NCBI GenBank assembly: GCA_001774505.1
Contig: MFAF01000043.1
Location: 5,238-12,822 of the forward strand
DNA from: Candidatus Coatesbacteria bacterium RBG_13_66_14
Lineage (GTDB): Bacteria > RBG-13-66-14
Length of the DNA stretch: 7,585 nt
Reading direction: 5' to 3'
A program made the position numbers and the translations under genes. Positions within the stretch are counted from its first letter, which is position 1. Every line of letters starts with the position of its first letter. The notes beneath the pieces are model-generated. The model was not told where the DNA came from. It saw nothing but the letters and a program-made list of their open reading frames with translations, and searched no databases. This document shows, piece after piece, positions 1-5,405 of the stretch.

Positions 1-162
1 TACCCCTCCTACGCCGCGCGCGCCCTGCTCCGCCGGGGGCAGATATACGAGCGCCGGCACCAGCCGGTCGCCGCCCGGCGGCAGTACGTGCTTTTAATCC
101 GCGGCGACTTCCCCCAGAGCTACCGCCAGGAAGCTGAAACCCGCCTCGCACGGCTGCGGTGA
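1..162 (+). CDS. TPR-like repeat protein, C-terminal end only (partial)
   Basis: Reading frame 1 is open from the window edge to a TGA at 160-162 and gives the last 53 residues of a protein. The pattern resembles a tetratricopeptide helix pair: Y-x-x-x-A-x-x-A-L-L-R-x-G-x-I-Y-E near the start, then A-A-R-R-Q-Y and a closing helix rich in Arg and Ala. Spacing like this is typical of the last repeat in BamD/YbgF-type or other cell-envelope TPR proteins, which act as protein-protein scaffolds, often in the periplasm. The N-terminus, any signal peptide and the repeat number lie outside the window, so the specific role cannot be stated. Its stop overlaps the GTG start of the next gene (GTGA), which implies co-transcription and coupled translation with the downstream barrel protein. 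The TPR assignment is inferred from pattern alone. Confidence 0.6.
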   Translation, partial: YPSYAARALLRRGQIYERRHQPVAARRQYVLLIRGDFPQSYRQEAETRLARLR

Positions 163-1676
163 TCCGCTCCCTTATCGCGTTCCTCCCCCTCCTCCTGACG
201 CTTCCCGCCGTCACCCTCACCCGTTCCGAGGAGGCGGCCCTGGCGGAGACCGAGGCGCTTCTCGGGGAGCACGGTTCCCCCGACCCCCGCGCCGAGGCCC
301 TGGCGAGGCGGGTGCTCGTCGCCGGGGAGCGGTTCACGGACAGCCCCGGCGCCCTCGAGGCCGATCCCGTCGGGGAGGCGCTCCACCCCGAGCCGCGCAC
401 CCAGTTCTTCCGATTCGACGGCTCCCTGGACTCCAACGTCAACGGCCGGGCGGGCGTCCTCCACGCCCTGGAGCTGGGGCATTTCGCCTACTCCCTCGCC
501 GGGAGCTATGACGTCCGGGACCGCCTCTCGGGGATGAGGGAGGCGATAGAAGGACGTCTTTCCGCCGGTTGGCTGGATCCCCGAGGCCACCGGCTGATCC
601 TCCGATCGGATTACGACCGCTGGGGCTACGACCTCGGGGAAGGCTACCAGGAGCAGAACGCCTGGACGACGTCCCTCCTCGGCGTCTGGCGTCCCGAGGA
701 CGAGGTCACCACCTTCGCCGATGCTGGTGTGGGCTCCCTCGAGCAGCGCGGCCCGGAGTGGTTCGGCGTCCTGGACGCGCATGCCGCCCTGGGCGCCAGG
801 CTTTTCATCGGTTCCAGCGATTTCCTCGCCGCCGATCTCGCCTACCGCTACTCCGACGCCGCCGTCTCGCGGCAAGGCGCGAGCCTCTACGTCTCCAACA
901 CCTTCACCTCTGACAGGGTTCTCTTCGTCTCCACCGGGGTGGGGATGACCTTCGTCGGGGAGCCGATCCTGGAGTACGGCGGAGCGGTGCGTCTCCTCTT
1001 CGGTCCCCTCTCCCTCGTCAGCCTGGTCGGACGGAGGAGGGCCGAAACCCCCGAGCCCGACCGGGAGTGGCTGCGCGTCGAGGGGCTGAACCGGCCGGGG
1101 CCGATGGAAACACGCGTCACCGAGGATTACTACCTCGAGTATTCCCTGCACCTGTCGGAATCCTCGGCGGCCGGCGTGCGGGGCGGATACCGCCGGGTCA
1201 TCGCCCCCCCCGAGTACGCCCTCGACCCGGAGGGAGGCATCGCCTTCGCCAACGGGCCGGAGCGGGAGCTGTTCGTCTTCGATGCTTACTGCGACTATCG
1301 GCTTCCCGCCGATTTCTGCCGGGGCCGGCTGCGCGTGAATTACGAGCTGGCCGACGCCACGCCGCCCTGGGGGCCGTCGGACGCCGTGCCGCCGCCCCAC
1401 TTCGCCCTGCACAGCCTGGATCTCGGGCTGGAGCTCGTCCCGCTGGACTGGCTGACGGGCGCGATCCTCCTCGGGTACACGAGCCGGCGCCGGGACGGGC
1501 TCGGCGGGGAACTCCCCGGGGCGGTGGACCTCGGCCTGGAGGTTGTCTTCAGCGTGAGCGACGTGGCCCGCCTGACCCTCTTCGGGACGAACCTTCTGGA
1601 CCAGCCGCTCTTCATCTACGCCGGCGCCCCGCGGGACCCGCCGGCGCTGGGGCTGGGATTGACGCTCGCGTGGTAG
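159..1676 (+). CDS. Outer-membrane beta-barrel protein, TonB-receptor-like C-terminus without plug
   Basis: The 505-residue product begins with a hydrophobic stretch (about residues 4-20, I-A-F-L-P-L-L-L-T-L-P) that reads as a Sec signal peptide. Residues about 22-75 form a charged, probably helical segment. From about residue 82 to the end, alternating polar/hydrophobic segments ending in aromatics and separated by short turns look like transmembrane beta strands. The end (residues 474-505, L-F-G-T-N-L-L-D-Q-P then P-R-D-P and a final strand closing in L-T-L-A-W) matches the style of the last strands of TonB-dependent receptors and the terminal-aromatic signal read by BamA. No plug domain or TonB box is evident, and the length is short for a TonB receptor (usually 600 or more). 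The only two cysteines, C378 and C387, face each other across a tight turn and may form a disulfide. GTG at 159 was chosen because it makes the GTGA overlap with the upstream gene; no strong ribosome binding site precedes it and the next in-frame Met is near residue 126. Cargo or ligand is unknown. Confidence 0.62.
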   Translation: MIRSLIAFLPLLLTLPAVTLTRSEEAALAETEALLGEHGSPDPRAEALARRVLVAGERFTDSPGALEADPVGEALHPEPRTQFFRFDGSLDSNVNGRAGVLHALELGHFAYSLAGSYDVRDRLSGMREAIEGRLSAGWLDPRGHRLILRSDYDRWGYDLGEGYQEQNAWTTSLLGVWRPEDEVTTFADAGVGSLEQRGPEWFGVLDAHAALGARLFIGSSDFLAADLAYRYSDAAVSRQGASLYVSNTFTSDRVLFVSTGVGMTFVGEPILEYGGAVRLLFGPLSLVSLVGRRRAETPEPDREWLRVEGLNRPGPMETRVTEDYYLEYSLHLSESSAAGVRGGYRRVIAPPEYALDPEGGIAFANGPERELFVFDAYCDYRLPADFCRGRLRVNYELADATPPWGPSDAVPPPHFALHSLDLGLELVPLDWLTGAILLGYTSRRRDGLGGELPGAVDLGLEVVFSVSDVARLTLFGTNLLDQPLFIYAGAPRDPPALGLGLTLAW

Positions 1677-1677
1677 C

Positions 1678-1707
1678 TTGCCCCTGGCCTCCTAGAGGTG
1701 GTATAGT
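1678..1707 (+). promoter_or_regulatory. Candidate promoter for ccsB-ccsA (extended -10)
   Basis: TGGTATAGT at 1699-1707 fits an extended -10 (TG-N-TATAAT, one mismatch in the hexamer). TTGCCC at 1678-1683 lies 18 bp upstream and could serve as a partial -35. It sits just after the barrel gene's stop and about 184 bp before the ccsB ATG, so the transcript would carry the whole inverted-repeat element in its leader. The tolC-like gene has a similar TGG-TA-C/T-A site. This is motif matching only. Confidence 0.4.
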
Positions 1708-1751
1708 TTTTCGGGGAGGGGGACCACCGCCGAAGGGAGGCGTGGGGCTTG

Positions 1752-1864
1752 ACAGGGGTTTGACCGAGCGAACCGAGCTTTAGCGAGCTACGCCCCCGGC
1801 GAACCGAGCTATGCCTTTGGTAAACCGAGCTTTAGCGAGCTACGCCTCTGGCGAAACCCCTTGT
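1752..1864 (+). repeat. Inverted-repeat element with three internal tandem units (long form)
   Basis: The ends are imperfect inverted arms: ACAGGGGTTT at 1752-1761 and AAACCCCTTGT at 1854-1864, differing by one inserted base. Between them lie three head-to-tail units: 1768-1798 (31 bp), 1799-1819 (21 bp) and 1820-1850 (31 bp). The 31-bp units differ at 4 positions. Each unit starts near AACCGAGC; the long units then carry TAGCGAGCTA, a short interrupted palindrome. The middle unit lacks 10 bp, as expected from a slip between the two GAGCT copies. A short form of the same family occurs in the opposite internal orientation at 5338-5388. There is no open reading frame of note inside and no transposase nearby. 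It could be a non-autonomous mobile repeat or a REP-like structural element. Confidence 0.85.
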
Positions 1865-1881
1865 CTCCCTCTGTCTCCGCC

Positions 1882-1886
1882 AGGGA
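1882..1886 (+). promoter_or_regulatory. Ribosome binding site of ccsB
   Basis: AGGGA lies 4 bases before the ATG at 1891. It supports that ATG over the in-frame TTG at 1861, which falls inside the right arm of the repeat element. The upstream TCCCT at 1866-1870 is its exact complement, so the site could be masked in a 5-bp hairpin with an 11-base loop. Confidence 0.5.
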
Positions 1887-1890
1887 TGGC

Positions 1891-3600
1891 ATGAGCGATC
1901 AATCCCGCACGAGCCTGCGCGCCATCGGCCGTTGGGTCTGGAATTTCCTGGGGTCGGTGCGCGTTTTCTTTTGGCTGGTCGCGGCGCTGGCCGTCGTCAG
2001 CCTTGCGGGCGTCTTCATCCTCCAGAACGGCCCGCCCTGGGCCTACGCGACCCTCTACGGCGAGGGCGGCGCCGGCTTCATCTTCGCCCTGGGCGCCGAC
2101 GACATCTTCCACACCTTCTACTTCATCGCCCTGGAAGCCTGGACGGCTCTCGCCCTCGCCGTCTGCGCGGTCAACCGTTTTCGCGCCCTCGGCGGGCGCC
2201 GGGAGGAGGACGGCCGTGGATTCACCGTCCAGCGGACGCTGAACCTCCCCGGTGAACCGAAGCAGTTCCTCCTGGGTATCGGCGGGCGCCTGAAGCGCGC
2301 CGGCTGGCGGGTAAAAACCTTAGACGACGCGGGGCTCTACGCCGACCAGGGGCGGTGGGCCTGGTGGGCCTCTCCGGTGCTGCACCTCGGGCTCGTCCTC
2401 TTCCTGGTGGCCGGTTTGGTGAAGCTCGTCGCGGGCCAGAGCGCCTACCTGGTGCTCTTCGAGGACCAGACCCAGCTCCTCCCTCCGCGCTTCGGCGAGC
2501 CGCTCGCGGCGGAGCTCGCGGTCACCGCCACCGGCTTCGACACCGTGGTGGATCCCAACTCCTCCCGGGTACTCACCTATTACACCGAGCTTTCGGTGGA
2601 CGGCCCGGGAGGACCGGAGGCTCCCCGCATCGAGGTCAACGAGCCTTACACCAGGGCAGACGTGACCTTCTACCAGAGCTTCGTGGACGAGCTGGAACCG
2701 GCGCTCCTTCTCATCGGCGGCCGCGGGGACATCGCGTCCTACGCCAAAGACAGGGCGGCCTACGGGACCGAGCCCCTCATCGTCGAATCGCTGGAGCTCC
2801 GCCTGACGTCCCTGGAGGGGGAGGAAACCGTTCCAGGGACCGGCTTCGTCACGCTGGACCTCTCCGCCGGGCCTTACCCCTGCCCCGGCACGCCCTGGTC
2901 CGTGGCGGTGCGCGGCTATTACCCGAACCATCTCCTCGAGCCGGAGACGGGGGCGTACTCGGACACCAACCCCGAGCCGAACCCGGCGGTGCTGCTGGAC
3001 GTCTACCTCGGGGACGAGCCGGTGGCGGAGGGCGCGCTGGTTTACCGGCTGCACCCCGAATACCTCGACCCGAAGCTGGCCGCCGCCGAGGTGCGTGTCG
3101 AGCTGGGCAGCGTCCGCTGGAGCCACCAGGGTGAGCCCATGCTGCCCGATGGCGTTCATTCCTACCGGCTCTTCCCCGGGGAGCCGTCCGAGGGCCTGGA
3201 GGGGGCCTGGTTCAGCCTGCCCGACGGGAACCCCGCCCTCCTCGAGGTGGCCCCGCCCCACGGCCTGAGACTGACCGTCCCGGAGGGGGAGCTGATCCTC
3301 CCCGCGCCCGTGACCGCCGACGGGGGGAACATCCTGGACCTGGGGGCCGGGCTCGCCGTCGGCTACCTGAATGCGGACGCGGAGCCGATAACCGGTCTGG
3401 AGGTCAAGCGCGACCCGGGGCTCTTCCTCTTCTGGACGGCCGCGATCCTCGTCGTTCTGGGCGGCTGCCTGGTGTTCGCCCTGCCCTGGCGGCGCCTCTG
3501 GCTGCGCGTGGAGGACAGGACTCTGGCGCTCAAGAGCCGCCGCCTGCCCGAAAGCGAGCTGCGCCGGCTGCTCAACCCGGAGGGGGGTGGTCCGTTGTGA
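1891..3600 (+). CDS. ccsB: Cytochrome c biogenesis protein CcsB/ResB (System II)
   Basis: CcsB (also ResB or Ccs1) is the inner-membrane partner of CcsA in the System II heme delivery and cytochrome c synthesis complex. The 569-residue product has the family layout: a membrane segment at about 25-45, a second at about 76-95, a third at about 160-180, a large extracytoplasmic domain from about 183 to 508 and a last membrane segment at about 510-531, followed by a basic cytoplasmic tail. H74, in D-D-I-F-H-T-F at the edge of the second segment, matches the conserved transmembrane heme-ligand histidine (TM-His1) of CcsBA proteins. H165 in the third segment (S-P-V-L-H-L-G) is also typical of ResB. 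The motif D-P-G before the last segment and R-R-L-W after it are family hallmarks. The ATG at 1891 was chosen over an in-frame TTG at 1861 because the protein should begin after the repeat element and an AGGGA site precedes the ATG. Its stop overlaps the ccsA start by four bases (GTGA), so the two are translated as a pair. No thioredoxin-like ResA or CcdA gene is adjacent. Confidence 0.9.
   Translation: MSDQSRTSLRAIGRWVWNFLGSVRVFFWLVAALAVVSLAGVFILQNGPPWAYATLYGEGGAGFIFALGADDIFHTFYFIALEAWTALALAVCAVNRFRALGGRREEDGRGFTVQRTLNLPGEPKQFLLGIGGRLKRAGWRVKTLDDAGLYADQGRWAWWASPVLHLGLVLFLVAGLVKLVAGQSAYLVLFEDQTQLLPPRFGEPLAAELAVTATGFDTVVDPNSSRVLTYYTELSVDGPGGPEAPRIEVNEPYTRADVTFYQSFVDELEPALLLIGGRGDIASYAKDRAAYGTEPLIVESLELRLTSLEGEETVPGTGFVTLDLSAGPYPCPGTPWSVAVRGYYPNHLLEPETGAYSDTNPEPNPAVLLDVYLGDEPVAEGALVYRLHPEYLDPKLAAAEVRVELGSVRWSHQGEPMLPDGVHSYRLFPGEPSEGLEGAWFSLPDGNPALLEVAPPHGLRLTVPEGELILPAPVTADGGNILDLGAGLAVGYLNADAEPITGLEVKRDPGLFLFWTAAILVVLGGCLVFALPWRRLWLRVEDRTLALKSRRLPESELRRLLNPEGGGPL
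3579..3588 (+). promoter_or_regulatory. Ribosome binding site of ccsA, inside the ccsB coding end
   Basis: GGAGGGGGGT at 3579-3588 is a strong purine-rich site ending 8 bases before the GTG at 3597. It lies within the last codons of ccsB and supports the non-ATG start and the overlapping gene pair. Confidence 0.65.
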
Positions 3601-5279
3601 GGCGGCTGCTCCCCATCATCCTCCTGGTGACGGTCGCTTCCGCCATGCCGACCGGCGACACGCCCCGCCTGCCGGACCGCGACCCCGGCGCCGACAGCCC
3701 CCGTCTCTGGCTCGATGTCTCCCTGCCCCCGGAGCTCGAGGAATTGGGCCTCAAGGCCACCGGCAACGAGGAGGTCTTCCTCTCCTTCGCCGGGTACATC
3801 CAGGGGCTGCTCTTCGAGGGATACGCCCCGGACCACCCGGCGGCGGAGCTCGACGCGGTGCGTCTGACCCTCTGGTTCCTGACCGGCGGCGCCGATTCCG
3901 AGCCGGTGTTTCACCTCCCGTCACTCCCCGAGCTCGACGGGGGAACCGTGAAGCCGGTCGAAGGGCTCGGCCTCTCCGGCTTCGGGGGCTTCGTCGGCCC
4001 GGTGGAGGCCCAGGGGGTTCTCGACGCGCTCGGGGGGCTCGCCGCGACCTCCGAGGATGACGCCCTGCGCCGTTACGTCCGCGACCTGCGCCGGCGGATA
4101 GGCGGGCTGGCCGAATCGGCGACCCTGATCCAGCTCTACTGGCTCGCCCCGATTTCGGCCCACGACTACGTCTGGTTCAACCTGGAAAGCGGCGCCGACG
4201 CGGCGCTCATGGATGCCTCCCGGTCCTCCCTCGGGGAGGCCGTCTCTTCGGGGGACCTGGAGCTCGAGCGGGCGGTGGACACGGTCCAGGCGAACCTGGA
4301 AGATCAGGCAGCCCTCTACGGCCTGGCGCGGGAGATCGGCGCGGCGGCGCGGACCGGGGACCCCGGGCTGACCCGGGAGGCCCTGGACGCCTATGTGGCC
4401 CGGCTGGAGCAGGCCAACGCCTGGCGCGGCGGTTACCCCGACGGGGATTACCGCGCCATCTACGCCACCTTCCACCGGCTGCCGCTCTACGACTGGGCGC
4501 ATTACGCCTACGCCTTCGCCGCGGTGCTGTTTGTCCTGGCCCTGGCCTTCAAGAGGCCGCGCATCGCCTGGCTGGGGATCGGCGCGGCGGGGCTGGGGTT
4601 CGTGGCTCACACCGCCTATCTGGTCCTGCGCTGGTTCATCGCCGGGCACTCCCCCACCTCGGGCATGTTCGAGTTCCTGGTCCTTCTGTCCTGGTGCCTG
4701 GTCGGGGCGTTTCTCTTTTACGCCCTCCGGCGCGACGCCCACTACACCGGCCTGGGGGTCATGGCCCTGATCTTCGGCCTGCTGGCGCTAACCGTCATCG
4801 CCGACCGGCGGATAGTGCAGCAGCTCATGCCGGCGCTGAAGTCCGTCTGGATGACCATCCACGTCGGGCTGACGGCCGTGGGTGAGGGGTTCCTGGGGAT
4901 GGGCTTCCTCTTCGCCGTTCTGTACCTCTTCAAGTCGTGCGCCGCCAACCCCGAGCTGCCGGGACGCCTGCCCCCCCTCGGCGTCCTCGAGGAGCGGACG
5001 TACCGCAGCCTCCTGGCCGCCTTCCCCTTCTACACCGCGGGGGGGCTGGTGGCGGGGATGATCTGGGCCGAGGAAGCCTGGGGCGCCTGGTGGAGCTGGG
5101 ATCCCAAGGAGACGCTGGCCCTCGTCGTCTGGCTCATCCTGGTCCTGTTCCTCCACGGTCGGCTGGTGAAGGGCTGGAAGGGCAGGCCCATGGCGTGGCT
5201 GGCGCTGGTCCCCTTCCTGGCGGCGGTGTTCAACCTCGTGAGCAACCTTTTCATCGCCGGCCTGCACTCCTACGCCTGA
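3597..5279 (+). CDS. ccsA: Cytochrome c biogenesis protein CcsA with long N-terminal domain
   Basis: CcsA is the heme-handling core of System II: it moves heme through the inner membrane and presents it outside to apocytochrome c. The 560-residue product carries the diagnostic tryptophan-rich WWD signature, W-G-A-W-W-S-W-D-P-K-E at 495-505. The three expected histidines are present: H422 (T-I-H-V-G-L, P-His1), H520 (L-F-L-H-G-R, TM-His2) and H557 (G-L-H-S-Y-A, P-His2). The H422-to-H557 and H520-to-H557 spacings agree with what I recall for the Helicobacter CcsBA fusion. H338 and the segment P-T-S-G-M-F-E-F around 353-360 are also family-like. The catalytic part occupies about 300-560 with several membrane segments. 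Ordinary CcsA proteins are about 300-350 residues; here residues 1-23 form a signal-anchor and about 25-295 a mostly helical extracytoplasmic domain. The latter resembles the region between ResB and CcsA in long Bacteroidetes-type fusions (judged from memory). GTG start, strong ribosome binding site and GTGA overlap tie it to ccsB. Confidence 0.93.
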   Translation: MRRLLPIILLVTVASAMPTGDTPRLPDRDPGADSPRLWLDVSLPPELEELGLKATGNEEVFLSFAGYIQGLLFEGYAPDHPAAELDAVRLTLWFLTGGADSEPVFHLPSLPELDGGTVKPVEGLGLSGFGGFVGPVEAQGVLDALGGLAATSEDDALRRYVRDLRRRIGGLAESATLIQLYWLAPISAHDYVWFNLESGADAALMDASRSSLGEAVSSGDLELERAVDTVQANLEDQAALYGLAREIGAAARTGDPGLTREALDAYVARLEQANAWRGGYPDGDYRAIYATFHRLPLYDWAHYAYAFAAVLFVLALAFKRPRIAWLGIGAAGLGFVAHTAYLVLRWFIAGHSPTSGMFEFLVLLSWCLVGAFLFYALRRDAHYTGLGVMALIFGLLALTVIADRRIVQQLMPALKSVWMTIHVGLTAVGEGFLGMGFLFAVLYLFKSCAANPELPGRLPPLGVLEERTYRSLLAAFPFYTAGGLVAGMIWAEEAWGAWWSWDPKETLALVVWLILVLFLHGRLVKGWKGRPMAWLALVPFLAAVFNLVSNLFIAGLHSYA

Positions 5280-5303
5280 ACGCCGCCGGCGGGCGTCCGT
5301 CTT

Positions 5304-5312
5304 TGGTACAAT
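5304..5312 (+). promoter_or_regulatory. Candidate extended -10 promoter for the tolC-like gene
   Basis: TGGTACAAT matches TG-N-TATAAT with one mismatch. No convincing -35 lies 16-18 bp upstream, which extended -10 promoters can tolerate. The ATG at 5406 is 94 bp downstream, so the 51-bp inverted repeat would be in the leader. It resembles the site before ccsB at 1699-1707. Confidence 0.4.
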
Positions 5313-5337
5313 AGCCGCGCGGGTGGACGGTCCTTTA

Positions 5338-5388
5338 ACAAGGGGTTTTCCAGAGGCATAGCTCGCTACGCTCGGTTAAACCCCTTGT
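5338..5388 (-). repeat. Inverted-repeat element, short form, internally inverted relative to 1752-1864
   Basis: Perfect 11-bp inverted arms, ACAAGGGGTTT at 5338-5348 and AAACCCCTTGT at 5378-5388, enclose a 29-base interior. Read on the minus strand, the interior is AACCGAGCGTAGCGAGCTAT followed by GCCTCTGG, that is, one unit of the family seen at 1768-1850. Strand is given as minus because that aligns it with the long element. The right end, with the following CTCC, is identical to the right end of the long element. If transcribed it would fold into an 11-bp stem ending 6 bases before the ribosome binding site of the next gene. The lack of a trailing T-tract argues against an intrinsic terminator. 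Confidence 0.85.
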
Positions 5389-5394
5389 CTCCTC

Positions 5395-5400
5395 GGGGAA
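5395..5400 (+). promoter_or_regulatory. Ribosome binding site of the tolC-like gene
   Basis: GGGGAA ends 5 bases before the ATG at 5406 and favours that start over the in-frame TTG at 5385, which lies in the repeat's right arm. Its GGGG could pair with CCCC at 5381-5384, the same bases that close the repeat stem, giving two mutually exclusive folds. Confidence 0.5.
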
Positions 5401-5405
5401 CAGGC

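Noticed and set aside
120..1412. Long minus-strand open frame (430 codons) opposite the barrel gene
   Set aside because: Its product is Gly/Glu/Arg/Pro-rich with no recognisable domain, and the plus strand has a signal peptide and barrel pattern. It is a typical shadow frame in GC-rich DNA.
1697..1728. GGTGGT/ACCACC hairpin after the barrel gene as an intrinsic terminator
   Set aside because: The loop is 20 bases, the T-run lies inside the loop rather than after the stem, and the segment overlaps the candidate promoter.
1067..1783. Plus-strand open frame overlapping the end of the barrel gene and the first repeat unit
   Set aside because: Arg/Pro/Gly/Ala-rich frame-shifted product that ends inside the repeat; the barrel frame continues intact to 1676.
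1768..1850. Short CRISPR array
   Set aside because: The three units are directly adjacent with no unique spacers, one is truncated, and no cas gene is present.
2320..3261. Minus-strand open frame opposite ccsB
   Set aside because: Low-complexity composition and full overlap with the well-supported ccsB; no independent signals.
5283..5292. CCGCCGGCGG palindrome as the terminator of ccsB-ccsA
   Set aside because: The stem is only 5 bp with no loop room and no following T-tract; GC-rich palindromes of this size are expected by chance.
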